A DNA stretch of 64,000 nt from Sphingopyxis italica (GCF_011926545.1 NZ_JAATIT010000004.1:248001-312000), one strand, 5' to 3'. Shown: positions 1 to 9,258, counted from the first letter of the stretch. A program made the numbers and translations. The notes: generated by a model from the sequence alone, not told the origin.

Positions 1-128
1 TAGATGTTGCCCTTGAGCTGCTTGTGCTCGGCGGACTCGAAATCAAACTCCTCGATTCGGTTGCCCTTGGTGACGGCGACCCGGGTTTCTTCCCGGTGCC
101 GCGCGTCGATCAACATGCGCGTGGTCAT
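1..128 (-). CDS. rne: Ribonuclease E/G, N-terminal end (partial)
   Basis: Only the first 42 or so codons are in the window; the gene runs off the left edge. The N-terminus MTTRMLIDARHREETRVAV followed by a KGNRIEEFDFES stretch is characteristic of alphaproteobacterial RNase E/G, the endonuclease that starts mRNA decay and processes rRNA. The ATG at 126-128 is preceded by GGAG with a spacing of about 8. It is divergent from amiC, a gene order I recall as common in sphingomonads. Catalytic and S1 domains lie outside the window, so RNase E cannot be separated from RNase G by length. Confidence 0.9.
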   Translation of the reverse strand, partial: MTTRMLIDARHREETRVAVTKGNRIEEFDFESAEHKQLKGNI

Positions 129-687
129 TAGATACACTCCAAGCGCGCCTCGGCGCGCCCTCAAAAAATCCCGCTAACTCTCCTTGCGGACAGCCGCGGC
201 GGATACGGGTGAAAGAAAAAAAGACGTTATTGCCGAAAGGAGCCTGCGTCCGGTCCTGGACGCGCATGCGGTCTTCAAATCCGGCGACGACCGGGGCGAA
301 AGCGCCCGCGTCGGGATTTAAAGAGGGCATGGCAAGCCTCATACGGCATCAACCTGTTACGGGATGAGCGGGCGGGCAGGGCGGGCGTGTGGCTAACGCC
401 CCGACTGTCCGGTCAACCGGGTGGACTGGCGGCAGGCATGTCCTTCCCAATATGTCCGGCGCCAAGGCGGCCATGATCCGCATATTCGCGGAGCAGGCCT
501 TCCCCTCAAAAGGCCGGACGGCACCGGGAACGACGCCGTCAGTGATGGCGTGCTAGCATCGGCACAGGCCGACGGCAACCACAACCACCCCAGAAAGATA
601 GGATGGCGCGGAGGTGTTGCAAGAAAACCATCGCGTTCACGCCGATAAGGCTGGACCATCGCGCGCCTTGGACGGCATAGACGCGCC
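129..687. promoter_or_regulatory. Divergent rne/amiC intergenic region, probable long rne leader
   Basis: About 560 bases with no convincing gene; short ORFs here lack ribosome binding sites and recognisable sequence. It must hold the divergent promoters of rne and amiC. A long 5' leader for rne is plausible because rne of other bacteria is autoregulated through its leader (known for Escherichia coli), but I see no specific conserved structure, so that role is inference. Confidence 0.4.
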
Positions 688-1641
688 ATGAGCCCGCTGC
701 TCGTCCTGATTGGCCTGATCTCAGCCCCCTCGGCAGCCTTGCCGGGCTCCGCCGGCGCGATCCATGTCGACCCGCGTCCGGTCGCCGCAGGCAAATTCGA
801 CCCGGCATCGCGGGCCCGGCACGGCGAATTGCAGCCGTTCACCGGCTTTCGCGCCAGACGCCCCGAAAAACGCTACAGCGTGACGGTCCCGATCGGAAAG
901 CCCAAGCCCGCGGTGGCGCTGCCGCGCATCGAAGGCCCCGCCGACGCCCGCCTGCCGCTGGTCGTGATCGACGCGGGGCACGGCGGGCACGACCCCGGCG
1001 CGGTCTCGCCGCACGATGGCAGCCGCGAAAAGGACATCACATTGGCGCTCGCTCGTGCGATCCGCAAAGATCTGCTCGCCTCGGGCCGGGTGCGCGTCGC
1101 GCTCACACGCGCGGACGATCGCTTCCTCGTGCTCGAGGAGCGTTACGGTATCGCGCGGCGATTGAAGGCCGATTTGTTCATCTCCGTTCACGCCGACGCC
1201 GCCGAGAATCAGGATGCCAGCGGCGCATCGATCTATACGCTGGCCGAAGTCGCCTCCGACCGCGAGGCGGCGCGGCTTGCGGCGCGCGAAAACAAGGCGA
1301 ATATCATCAATGGCGTCGACCTCGGCGCGCACAGCGGCGATGTATCGGCGATCCTGCTCGACCTCACCCAGCGTGAGACGATGAACCTTGCCTCCGACTT
1401 CGCGCGGCTGCTCCAGCGCGAGGCGTCCGACGAGGTCGAATTCCGCACCACCGCGCACCGCTTCGCCTCCTTCATCGTGCTGAAGGCGCCCGATACCCCG
1501 TCGGTGTTGTTCGAAACCGGCTTCGTCTCGAACAAGGACGACGTCGCATTCCTCGTCTCGCCCGCCGGGCAGAAGAAGATCGCGCGCGGCGTCCGCGAGG
1601 CGGTACAGGTCCACTTCGCGCGGCAGATCGCCGAGCGTTGA
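688..1641 (+). CDS. amiC: N-acetylmuramoyl-L-alanine amidase
   Basis: Periplasmic zinc amidase that cleaves the amide bond between MurNAc and the stem peptide, used in cell separation. The 317-residue protein has a hydrophobic N-terminal signal segment (about 1-24), then a spacer, then an Amidase_3 domain from about residue 90. Visible motifs are VIDAGHGGHDPG (zinc His near 98), SREKDITLALA (zinc Glu near 114), ISVHADA (zinc His near 168) and the C-terminal LFETGFVSN with the catalytic Glu. No clear AMIN domain is visible in the short N-terminal part. It is divergent from rne; mrcA and prfB follow after an inserted cassette. Short intergenic distance and the same strand could allow read-through into the cassette. 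Confidence 0.9.
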   Translation: MSPLLVLIGLISAPSAALPGSAGAIHVDPRPVAAGKFDPASRARHGELQPFTGFRARRPEKRYSVTVPIGKPKPAVALPRIEGPADARLPLVVIDAGHGGHDPGAVSPHDGSREKDITLALARAIRKDLLASGRVRVALTRADDRFLVLEERYGIARRLKADLFISVHADAAENQDASGASIYTLAEVASDREAARLAARENKANIINGVDLGAHSGDVSAILLDLTQRETMNLASDFARLLQREASDEVEFRTTAHRFASFIVLKAPDTPSVLFETGFVSNKDDVAFLVSPAGQKKIARGVREAVQVHFARQIAER

Positions 1642-1656
1642 GCGCCGCTTCCCAAA

Positions 1657-1678
1657 AAAGTTAGTCTTGACTAACTTT
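1657..1678. promoter_or_regulatory. Perfect palindrome, candidate operator for the downstream TetR regulator
   Basis: Two perfect 10-bp arms, AAAGTTAGTC and GACTAACTTT, are separated by TT, in the 80-bp gap between amiC and the lactone oxidase gene. Size and symmetry fit a TetR-family operator. The centre contains TTGACT, which could serve as a -35 element so that binding would block the promoter. No G/C-rich stem or following U-tract is present, so it is not a terminator. The assignment to the TetR gene at 4114-4740 is inferred from operon context. Confidence 0.6.
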
Positions 1679-1721
1679 CTGTGTCGCGACAGCTTCACGG
1701 GGCTGGCTGCGGGAGAGGCAT

Positions 1722-2975
1722 ATGGCGTGGAACAACTGGTCGGGCAGCGTCAGCGCGAGCGCCGCGGTCGCGCGTCCGGAGAGCGAGGACGAACTGGCCG
1801 CGCTCGTCCGCAGCGCCACCAAGCTGCGCGTCACCGGCGCCGGCCACAGCTTCATGCCTTTGTGCGAATCGGACGAGCTGATCGTCAGCCTCGACGCCAT
1901 GGCGGGCGCGATCCGCATTGCCGCCGATCGCCGGACCGCCCGCATTCCCGCGGGCTGGAGCATCCGCCGCTTGACCGCGGCGCTGTGGGAGGAGGGGCTG
2001 GCGCTCGCCAATCAGGGCGACGTCGATCCGCAGTCGATCGCCGGCGCGATGGCGACGGGGACGCATGGCACCGGCGTCGGCCTCGGCTCGCTATCGACCT
2101 TTGCGCGCGGTTACCGGCTCGTCGATGCCGAGGGCGAGGCGCATTGGTGCGATGCCGACACCAACGCCGACCTCTATCAGGCGCAGCGCCTGTCGCTCGG
2201 GCTGTTCGGGGTCGCGACCGAAATCGAGGTCGCGGTCGTTCCCGCCTTTCATCTCGCCGAACGGATCGAAAAGCGCCGCTGGGCTGAAATCCGCGAAAGC
2301 TATGACGAACTGGCGCGGCAGCATCGCCATATCGAATTCTGGTTCTTCCCGCACAGCGACGATGTGATTCTGAAGACGCTCGATCTCTGCGATCCGTGCG
2401 ACCCGCCGCCGAGCACGACCGACATGGAGGAAGCGACCTTCCGCCGCATTCTCGACATTTCGGCGCGGCTGCCGTTTCTGACCCCCTTTCTCCAGCGCCT
2501 GATGATGAAAAGCGGCATTTCGGGCCGCCGCCGCGGGCCCGCGCACAACATCTTCCCCTCCGACCGCACGATCCGCTTCGAGGAGATGGAGTATGAGATG
2601 CCGCGCGCGGTCGGGCTCGAGGCATTGGACGAGGTCGTCGGCTGGATTCGCAGGAAACGGCTGCCCGTCACCTTTCCGTTCGAATATCGCACCGTCGCCG
2701 CCGACGATATATGGATGAGCCCGATGAATGCCGGCCCGGTCGCCGCGATCTCGATGCACCAATATGCGAAAATGCCCTGGGCCGCGCTGTTCGCTGAGGC
2801 CGAGGCGATCTTTCGCGGCGCGGGCGGGCGGCCGCATTGGGCGAAGCGCCACACGCTGAGCCGCGCCGACGTCGCCGCGCTCTATCCGATGGCGAGCCGC
2901 TATATCGCGGTGCGCCGCGCTGCGGATCCGCACGGAAAATATCTGAACCCGCATCTGGAGGCCCTGTTTGCATGA
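1722..2975 (+). CDS. FAD-linked oxidase, D-arabinono-1,4-lactone oxidase family
   Basis: A 417-residue flavoprotein of the aldonolactone/alditol oxidase family. The N-terminal FAD-binding domain carries VTGAGHSF (residues about 37-44), where the His is the usual covalent FAD attachment site in this family, and GAMATGTHGTG near residue 110. The C-terminal ALO domain ends with HWAKRH and GKYLNPHLEALF, a typical family ending. The true substrate (sugar lactone, alditol or other hydroxy compound) cannot be told from sequence. The ATG has GGGAGAGG upstream. Its stop overlaps the next start (ATGA), and it is the first gene of a three-gene cassette ending with a TetR regulator. No signal peptide is seen, so it is probably cytoplasmic. 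Confidence 0.85.
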   Translation: MAWNNWSGSVSASAAVARPESEDELAALVRSATKLRVTGAGHSFMPLCESDELIVSLDAMAGAIRIAADRRTARIPAGWSIRRLTAALWEEGLALANQGDVDPQSIAGAMATGTHGTGVGLGSLSTFARGYRLVDAEGEAHWCDADTNADLYQAQRLSLGLFGVATEIEVAVVPAFHLAERIEKRRWAEIRESYDELARQHRHIEFWFFPHSDDVILKTLDLCDPCDPPPSTTDMEEATFRRILDISARLPFLTPFLQRLMMKSGISGRRRGPAHNIFPSDRTIRFEEMEYEMPRAVGLEALDEVVGWIRRKRLPVTFPFEYRTVAADDIWMSPMNAGPVAAISMHQYAKMPWAALFAEAEAIFRGAGGRPHWAKRHTLSRADVAALYPMASRYIAVRRAADPHGKYLNPHLEALFA

Positions 2976-4117
2976 GTGACGACCGGACGCTGCACGCCCA
3001 TCTGATCGGCCGCCAAGGCTCGCGCGCCGACCTCAACACCCCCGCGCTTATCCTCGACGTCGATGTGCTCGACCGCAATATCGGGTGCATGGCGGCGCTC
3101 GCGGGCGAGCGCGGCGTCGCGCTCCGTCCCCACGCCAAAACGCACAAGAGCGTCGACATCGCCAAGCGCCAGATCGCGGCGGGGGCAGTCGGCGTCTGCT
3201 GCGCGAAGATCGGTGAGGCCGAGGTTCTCGCCGGGGGCGGGGTAACCGGCATCCTCATCACCTCGCCCGTCGCCGCACCGGCCGCGATCGAGCGGCTGGC
3301 GAAGCTCGCGGCAAGTGCCGACGGGTTGATGGCGGTGGTCGACCATCCGGATATCGCGGAGCGCATCGACGCGGCGCTGGCCGAGACCGAAGCAAAGCTC
3401 GACGTCGTTATAGACATCGACCCCGGCATCGCGCGCACCGGCGTCGCGTCGGCCGAGGCCGCGATCGCGTTGGCTCGCGCGATCGATCGGTCGCCCAACC
3501 TTCAATATCGCGGCGTGCAGTTTTACTGCGGGTCGCAGCAGCATATCGAAAGCTACGCCGACCGCCGCGCCGCGATCGTCGAGCGCACCGCCTATTTGCA
3601 GGAGATGATCGCGGCGCTCGCCGATGCGGGGTTCGCGCCCAGCCTCGTCACCGGGTCGGGCACCGGCACGCACCGGATCGACCTCGACCTCGGCGTCTTC
3701 ACCGAGTTGCAGGCGGGATCCTATGTCTTCATGGACAAGCAATATCTCGATTGCGACCTGACCGGAGACAGTGAGCCACCGTTCGAGGTTTCGCTGTCGG
3801 TCGACGCGCGCGTCGTCAGCGCGAACCACAGCGGTCTCGTCACGATCGACGCCGGATACAAGTCGCTTTCGACCGATGGCGGCGTCGCGGTGGTCCGGCG
3901 CGGCGCGCCCGAAACCGCCTTCTTCGCTTTCATGGGCGACGAGCATGCCGCGCTTATCGCGCCCGAAATCGGGAAGGCATTGCAGCCCGGCGATCCCGTC
4001 AGCCTGACCGTGCCGCACTGCGACCCGACGGTGAATCTCTATGATTTCTACCATGTCGTCTCCGGCGATACGCTGATCGACATCTGGCCGGTCAGCGCGC
4101 GCGGCCGGGCGCGATGA
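2972..4117 (+). CDS. D-threonine aldolase-like PLP enzyme (DSD1 family, fold type III)
   Basis: A 381-residue pyridoxal-phosphate enzyme with an alanine-racemase-like barrel. RPHAKTHKS near residues 52-60 contains the PLP-binding lysine motif of D-threonine aldolases and eukaryotic-type D-serine dehydratases. The C-terminal metal site reads PHCDPTVN (His349, Asp351). D-serine dehydratases have His-x-Cys here, whereas D-threonine/3-hydroxyaspartate aldolases use His-x-Asp, so an aldolase acting on D-beta-hydroxy amino acids is favoured. The start overlaps the oxidase stop (ATGA), which indicates translational coupling. A longer in-frame start upstream at 2837 is rejected because it lies inside the oxidase gene. 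Pairing with an FAD oxidase and TetR suggests inducible catabolism. Confidence 0.85.
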   Translation: MSDDRTLHAHLIGRQGSRADLNTPALILDVDVLDRNIGCMAALAGERGVALRPHAKTHKSVDIAKRQIAAGAVGVCCAKIGEAEVLAGGGVTGILITSPVAAPAAIERLAKLAASADGLMAVVDHPDIAERIDAALAETEAKLDVVIDIDPGIARTGVASAEAAIALARAIDRSPNLQYRGVQFYCGSQQHIESYADRRAAIVERTAYLQEMIAALADAGFAPSLVTGSGTGTHRIDLDLGVFTELQAGSYVFMDKQYLDCDLTGDSEPPFEVSLSVDARVVSANHSGLVTIDAGYKSLSTDGGVAVVRRGAPETAFFAFMGDEHAALIAPEIGKALQPGDPVSLTVPHCDPTVNLYDFYHVVSGDTLIDIWPVSARGRAR

Positions 4118-4740
4118 CGCTCGCGGAGCGCCGTCCGCCGCAGCAGGACCGCGCGCGCCAGACGCGCGAACGGCTGCTCGACGTCGCGGGCGAATTGCTC
4201 GCAGAGGTTGGAATCGAGCGGATTTCGACCAACATGATCGCGGCGCGCGCCGGGCTGACGCCGCCCGCGCTCTACCGCTATTTCGGCGACAAATACGCCG
4301 TGCTCGAAGCCCTCGGCCGGCGGTTGATGGAGCGCCAGAACGCCGTGCTCGACGCCTGGCTCGCGCGCCACGGGCCGGCGGGAATCGCCGGCATCGCCGA
4401 CCATATCGACGAACTTCTGTCCGAAAATGCCGCGGTGACGCGCGCCGAGCCGGGGGCGGTGTGGATCCTGCGGTCGCTCCACGCCTCGCCGCAACTCGTC
4501 CATGTCCGGCTCGAATCGCATCGGCATGTCGCCGGCCGGCTGACGGACGCGTGCCTTCCATATCTTCCCGGCATCGACCGCGACACGCTGTGGCCGCGGC
4601 TGCGGCTCGCGGTCGAGATCGGCTTCGCGGTCGATGAGATGCTTTACGAAGAAGATCGTGTTTCAGCGGGCGCGGCGTCCGCCCAAGTGGCCGCGATGCT
4701 TCGCACCGCGCTGCTCGACCTCACCGAAAACGCGTCATAG
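4114..4740 (+). CDS. TetR/AcrR family transcriptional regulator
   Basis: A 208-residue regulator. The N-terminal TetR helix-turn-helix is clear: RERLLDVAGELLAEVG, then ISTNMIAARAGLTPPALYRYF and GDKYAVLEAL. The ligand-binding C-terminal part is not assignable. The start overlaps the preceding stop (ATGA), so it is co-translated with the oxidase and aldolase genes and very likely controls them. The only perfect long palindrome nearby (1657-1678) lies in front of the cassette and is the natural operator candidate, implying autoregulation. The effector is unknown. Confidence 0.85.
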   Translation: MTLAERRPPQQDRARQTRERLLDVAGELLAEVGIERISTNMIAARAGLTPPALYRYFGDKYAVLEALGRRLMERQNAVLDAWLARHGPAGIAGIADHIDELLSENAAVTRAEPGAVWILRSLHASPQLVHVRLESHRHVAGRLTDACLPYLPGIDRDTLWPRLRLAVEIGFAVDEMLYEEDRVSAGAASAQVAAMLRTALLDLTENAS

Positions 4741-4799
4741 CCCGCCTCGCCGCAACCATGCTTTCCTTTCCGCGACACAGGCTTTAGAGGCGGGGACAT

Positions 4800-7316
4800 A
4801 TGGCCGCCGACAGTCCGCCCGATTTCCGCCTTCGCCTCCGCCGCGACGGCAATGCCGTCATCGCCTGGCTGCGCGACATGTGGACGCGGCGCTGGTTCCG
4901 CTGGCTCGGCTATCTCGCGCTCGCCGGGCTGCTTGGCATCGCGTTGATCTGGGCGGTCTTCGCGCGCGACCTGCCCTCCGTCGACCAGCTTCGCGATTAT
5001 GAGCCGCCGCTGCCGACGATGGTCCGCGACGGCGAGGGCAAACCGGTTCACGCCTATGCCCGCGAACGCCGCGTCCAACTCGATTATAGCGAATATCCCC
5101 AGCTCCTGGTGCGCTCCTTCCTTGCCGCCGAGGACAAGACCTTCTTCAGCCACGGCGGCATCGATTATCCGGGCATCGCCTCGGCGATCGTCACCAATTT
5201 GACCAGCAGCGGGCGTCCGATCGGCGCCTCGACGATCACCCAGCAGGTCGCGAAGAATCTGCTGCTTACCAACGAGCTCAGCTATCGCCGCAAGGTGCGC
5301 GAGGCGATCCTCGCGATGCGCATCGAGGATGCGCTGACCAAGGAACAGATTCTCGAACTTTATCTCAACGAAATCCCGCTCGGCCGCCGCAGTTTCGGCG
5401 TGCAGGCGGCGAGCCGCGCCTATTTCGACAAGGATGTCGACCAGCTTGCGCTCCACGAAATGGCCTTCCTCGCGATCCTGCCCAAAGCGCCCGAGAAATA
5501 CGGCCGCACGCGCTTCGAAAGCGAAGCGCTTGCGCGGCGCAATTTCGTGCTCGGGTCGATGGAGGATAATGGCTGGATCACCGCGGCGCAGCGCGACGCG
5601 GCGCGTGCGATGCCGCTCGGCCTGACCGACAGCGGCAACCGCGCGGTCGCGCAGGTCGGCGGCTATTATATGGAAGAGGTCCGGCGCCAGCTGATCGCCG
5701 AATTCGGCGAAACCGCCGAGGACGGCCCCCACAGCGTCTATGCCGGCGGGCTCTGGGTGCGCACACCCTATGACGGCGCGATGCAAGAGGCCGCGGCGAT
5801 GGCGCTGCGCAAGGGGCTCCAGCGTTATGACGCGGGCAAGGGCTGGTCGGGGCCGATCGCAACGATCGAGACCGACGACCAGTGGCAGAGCCGCCTCGCA
5901 TCGAGCTTCATCGGCATCGATTACGACAATTGGCGCGTTGCCGCGGTGCTCTCGAAATCGGGGAGCGAGGCGCGGATCGGCTTTTCGAACGGCGAGACCG
6001 GGCGCCTGCCCGCGAGCGCCGCGGGGATGCGCTATCGCAAGACCGGCGGCAGCGCCTTTTCGGCGATGCGCCCCGGCCAATTAATCGTCGTCAAATCGAC
6101 CGGGGGCGACCGCTACGCGCTGCGCAATATTCCCGAGGTATCGGGCGGCATGATCGTCGAAAGCCCGCATTCGGGTCGGATCTATGCGATGCAGGGCGGC
6201 TTCGACGTCCGCCTGTCGTCCTTCAATCGCGCGACGCAGGCCGAACGCCAGCCGGGCTCGACGATCAAACCCTTCGTCTATGCCGCCGCGCTCGACAACG
6301 GCATGACCCCCGCGACGATGATCGTCGACGGGCCCTTCTGCGTCTATCAGGGCGCGGCGCTGGGCAATAAATGCTTCCGCAACTTCGGCGGCAGCGGCGG
6401 CAGCGGCGAACATACGATGCGCTGGGGCCTCGAACAGTCGCGCAACCTGATGACGGTGCGCACGGCAAGCCTCGTCGGCATGGAACCGGTCGTCGAGATG
6501 ATCAGCCGGATGGGCATCGGCAAGCATGAACCCTATCTTTCGACCGCGCTCGGCGCCGGATCGACGACGGTCGAAAAGATCACCAACGCCTATGCGATGC
6601 TCGCCAATCACGGGCGCGAACTGAAGCCGCGCGTGATCGATTATGCGCAGGACCGCCGCGGCAAGGTGATCTTTCCGAAGAACTGGAAACCTTGCGACGG
6701 CTGCAACATGAAGGATTGGGACGGTCGGCCGATGCCGCGCTTCGCCAAGTCCGGCAAGCAGCTGATGGACCCGATTACCGCCTATCAGGTCGTCCATATG
6801 CTCGAAGGCGTCGTCCAGCGCGGCACCGCGGTGCGGCTGCGCGACCTCGATGTCCCGCTGTTCGGCAAGACCGGGACGACCTCGGGCCCGAACGACGTCT
6901 GGTTCGTCGGCGGCACGCCCGACGTGGTTGCGGGCATGTATATCGGTTTCGACCAGCCGCGCAGCATGGGCGGCTATGCCCAGGGCGGCAGCTACGCCGC
7001 GCCGATCTTCAAGGATTTCGCGCACGCGGCGCTCGCCGATCGCCAGCCGATCCCGTTCTCCGCGCCAAAGGGTGTGCGCATGGTGCGCATCGATCGCCAG
7101 TCGGGCCGGCGCGTCTATGGCGCCTGGCCGGGCACCGATCCCAAGGCCTCGATCATCTGGGAGGCCTTCAAGCCCGAAAGCGAGCCGCGGCGGACGATTC
7201 GCGAAGAAGAGATCAAGCCGGCCAAGGCACCGCAGCGGCAGGACGTGCCCGTCCAGCAAAGTCCGGGCCGGCGCAGCGATAGCGAATTCCTGGAGGATCG
7301 CGGCGGCATCATCTGA
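4800..7316 (+). CDS. mrcA: Penicillin-binding protein 1A (bifunctional transglycosylase/transpeptidase)
   Basis: An 838-residue inner-membrane peptidoglycan synthase. There is a cytoplasmic N-terminus, a TM helix near residues 35-55, then the GT51 glycosyltransferase domain with EDKTFFSHGG (catalytic Glu near 110), GASTITQQVAKN and LNEIPLGRRSFGVQAA. The transpeptidase domain has the SxxK serine in PGSTIKPFVY (near 486), the second motif SRN in EQSRNLMTVR and KTGTTSGPNDVWF (near 688). The domain between GT and TP resembles the PBP1A OB-fold insert. The C-terminal tail is charged and proline-rich. amiC, mrcA and prfB commonly adjoin in sphingomonads; here the TetR cassette separates amiC from mrcA. 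Confidence 0.95.
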   Translation: MAADSPPDFRLRLRRDGNAVIAWLRDMWTRRWFRWLGYLALAGLLGIALIWAVFARDLPSVDQLRDYEPPLPTMVRDGEGKPVHAYARERRVQLDYSEYPQLLVRSFLAAEDKTFFSHGGIDYPGIASAIVTNLTSSGRPIGASTITQQVAKNLLLTNELSYRRKVREAILAMRIEDALTKEQILELYLNEIPLGRRSFGVQAASRAYFDKDVDQLALHEMAFLAILPKAPEKYGRTRFESEALARRNFVLGSMEDNGWITAAQRDAARAMPLGLTDSGNRAVAQVGGYYMEEVRRQLIAEFGETAEDGPHSVYAGGLWVRTPYDGAMQEAAAMALRKGLQRYDAGKGWSGPIATIETDDQWQSRLASSFIGIDYDNWRVAAVLSKSGSEARIGFSNGETGRLPASAAGMRYRKTGGSAFSAMRPGQLIVVKSTGGDRYALRNIPEVSGGMIVESPHSGRIYAMQGGFDVRLSSFNRATQAERQPGSTIKPFVYAAALDNGMTPATMIVDGPFCVYQGAALGNKCFRNFGGSGGSGEHTMRWGLEQSRNLMTVRTASLVGMEPVVEMISRMGIGKHEPYLSTALGAGSTTVEKITNAYAMLANHGRELKPRVIDYAQDRRGKVIFPKNWKPCDGCNMKDWDGRPMPRFAKSGKQLMDPITAYQVVHMLEGVVQRGTAVRLRDLDVPLFGKTGTTSGPNDVWFVGGTPDVVAGMYIGFDQPRSMGGYAQGGSYAAPIFKDFAHAALADRQPIPFSAPKGVRMVRIDRQSGRRVYGAWPGTDPKASIIWEAFKPESEPRRTIREEEIKPAKAPQRQDVPVQQSPGRRSDSEFLEDRGGII

Positions 7317-7400
7317 CGCGCCGCCGCTCCTTCCGAGCCTCCTTTCCTTGGGGGCCCGGAGGCCCTAAGGGCGGGATCAACATATTTCAGGAGCAAGGAC

Positions 7401-8528
7401 ATGCGCGCCGAAGCGCAGGATCATATCGACAAGATTGGCGCCGCGCTGGCGCTGCTGCGGCGTTTCCTCGACTGGGACCGCGCGGTGCGGCGGCTCGACG
7501 AACTCAATGCGAAGGTCGAGGACCCGGCACTGTGGAACGACGCCAAGGCGGCGCAAGAGGTCATGCGCGAACGCCGCCGGCTCGACGAGGCGATCACCGC
7601 GACGCGCGCGATCGAAACCGAATGCGCCGATACGGCGGAGTTGATCGAACTCGCCGAAATGGAAGGCGACGAGGCGATGGTCGACGAAGCCGTCGCGTCG
7701 CTCGGCGTCCTCGCGGCGCGCGCCGAAGAGGACAAGATCAAGGCGCTGCTCGCGGGCGAGGCCGACGCCAACGACGCCTATATCGAGGTCCATGCCGGTG
7801 CCGGCGGCACAGAGAGCCAGGACTGGGCCGAGATGCTCCAGCGCATGTATATGCGCTGGGCCGAAAAGCGCGGGATGAAGGTCGAGCTCGTCGAATATCA
7901 GGCGGGCGAACAGGCGGGCATCAAGTCGGCGACGATGCTGGTGAAGGGCGAGAACGCCTATGGCTATGCCAAGACCGAAAGCGGCGTCCACCGCCTCGTC
8001 CGCATCTCGCCCTACGACAGTTCGGCGCGCCGCCATACCAGCTTTTCGAGCGTTTGGGTCTATCCGGTGATCGACGACAATATCGAGATCGAGATCAACG
8101 AGGGCGACCTCAAGATCGACACCTATCGTGCGTCGGGCGCGGGCGGCCAGCACGTCAACACGACCGATTCGGCGGTGCGCATCACCCACATTCCGACCGG
8201 GATCGTCGTCGCGTCGCAGAACGACCGTTCGCAGCACAAGAACCGCGCGACCGCGATGGGGATGCTGAAGGCGCGGATGTACGAGGCCGAGCTTCAGAAG
8301 CGTGAGGCCGCGGCATCGGGTGAATATCAGGCGAAGACCGAAATCGGCTGGGGCCATCAGATCCGCTCCTATGTCCTTCAACCCTATCAGTTGGTGAAAG
8401 ATCTGCGCACCGGGGTCACCTCGACCGCTCCCGGCGACGTGCTCGACGGCGCGCTCGATCCCTTCATGGCAGCGGCGCTGTCGCAGAAGGTGACGGGCGA
8501 AAAGGTCGAGGTGGAGGACATCGACTGA
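7401..8528 (+). CDS. prfB: Peptide chain release factor 2
   Basis: A 375-residue class I release factor recognising [20 protein letters not shown] (near residue 247) holds the GGQ tripeptide that triggers peptidyl-tRNA hydrolysis. The stop-codon recognition loop reads [18 protein letters not shown], so the tripeptide is SPY instead of the enterobacterial SPF, a variant I recall from alphaproteobacteria. The gene is one uninterrupted frame with no internal TGA near codon 25, so the autoregulatory +1 frameshift of Escherichia coli prfB is absent. The start [12 protein letters not shown] matches the family. The stop overlaps the start of the following methyltransferase gene by one base. Confidence 0.95.
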   Translation: MRAEAQDHIDKIGAALALLRRFLDWDRAVRRLDELNAKVEDPALWNDAKAAQEVMRERRRLDEAITATRAIETECADTAELIELAEMEGDEAMVDEAVASLGVLAARAEEDKIKALLAGEADANDAYIEVHAGAGGTESQDWAEMLQRMYMRWAEKRGMKVELVEYQAGEQAGIKSATMLVKGENAYGYAKTESGVHRLVRISPYDSSARRHTSFSSVWVYPVIDDNIEIEINEGDLKIDTYRASGAGGQHVNTTDSAVRITHIPTGIVVASQNDRSQHKNRATAMGMLKARMYEAELQKREAAASGEYQAKTEIGWGHQIRSYVLQPYQLVKDLRTGVTSTAPGDVLDGALDPFMAAALSQKVTGEKVEVEDID

Positions 8529-9250
8529 TGAAGCGCGCGGCGCTCGTCCTCGCCCTTGCGCTCATGCCGCTGCTCGGCGGCTGCGACGCGCCATGGGGTG
8601 ACGACAGCGACCGCGCGACAAGCGCGCGCGACTTTCCGCCCGCCGACCGGCCGGTGGCGCCGACGGTCTCGACCAAATGGTCGACCGAGGAAGCGCGCGA
8701 CCGCGTCAACGAGGCCGAGGACGTCATGGATTCGGCCGATGTCCGCCCCGGCATGACCGTCGCCGACATCGGTGCCGGCGACGGCTATTATACCGTGCGC
8801 CTCGCGCAGCGCGTCGGCGCCAATGGCCGTGTGCTCGCGCAGGACATCATGCCCGAGGTGATCGAGCGGCTCGCCGACCGCGTCGCGCGCGAACGGCTCG
8901 ACAATGTTTCGCTGAAACTCGGCGCGGTCGACGATCCGCGCCTGCCCGCGGCGAGCTTCGACCGCGTCTTCATGGTCCATATGTATCACGAGATCGGCGA
9001 ACCCTACGCTTTCTTGTGGCGGCTGCGCCCGGCGCTGCGCAAGGGCGGACAGGTGATCGTCGTCGACGGCGACCGCCCGATCGCGCAGCACGGCACGCCT
9101 TTCCGCCTGCTCGTCTGCGAATTTCAGGCGGTGGGCTACAAGCTCGTCTCCTACGACGACAAGCAGCACGCCGGCGGCTATCTCGCGCGTTTCGTGCCCG
9201 CGGGCAAACGCCCCGAGCCCGAGGCGATCAAGGTCTGCGACAATCCGTGA
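8528..9250 (+). CDS. Class I SAM-dependent methyltransferase with lipoprotein-type signal
   Basis: A 240-residue protein with a hydrophobic N-terminus ending in a lipobox-like LLGGC (Cys near 18), then a Rossmann methyltransferase domain with motif I VADIGAGDGYYTVRLA (about 77-92), an acidic post-I region VLAQDIMPE and FDRVFMVHMYHEIG. Related proteins often begin with a signal peptide, which is odd because SAM is cytoplasmic; the segment may anchor the protein, or the activity may be altered. The start ATG overlaps the prfB stop (TGATG), so it is co-translated with prfB. The substrate is unknown. Confidence 0.75.
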   Translation: MKRAALVLALALMPLLGGCDAPWGDDSDRATSARDFPPADRPVAPTVSTKWSTEEARDRVNEAEDVMDSADVRPGMTVADIGAGDGYYTVRLAQRVGANGRVLAQDIMPEVIERLADRVARERLDNVSLKLGAVDDPRLPAASFDRVFMVHMYHEIGEPYAFLWRLRPALRKGGQVIVVDGDRPIAQHGTPFRLLVCEFQAVGYKLVSYDDKQHAGGYLARFVPAGKRPEPEAIKVCDNP

Positions 9251-9258
9251 CGAAGTGG

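Noticed and set aside
1657..1678. Palindrome as a terminator for amiC
   Set aside because: AT-rich stem with a two-base loop and no U-tract; fits an operator better.
721..1698. Long minus-strand open frame opposite amiC
   Set aside because: Arg/Asp-rich high-GC shadow with no conserved motif; the plus strand encodes a complete amidase.
7345..7372. GGGCC/GGCCC hairpin between mrcA and prfB as a terminator
   Set aside because: Short interrupted stem with no T-run; mrcA and prfB may be co-transcribed.
7401..7500. Programmed +1 frameshift in prfB
   Set aside because: The start region is one continuous frame with no internal TGA, so the enterobacterial mechanism is absent.
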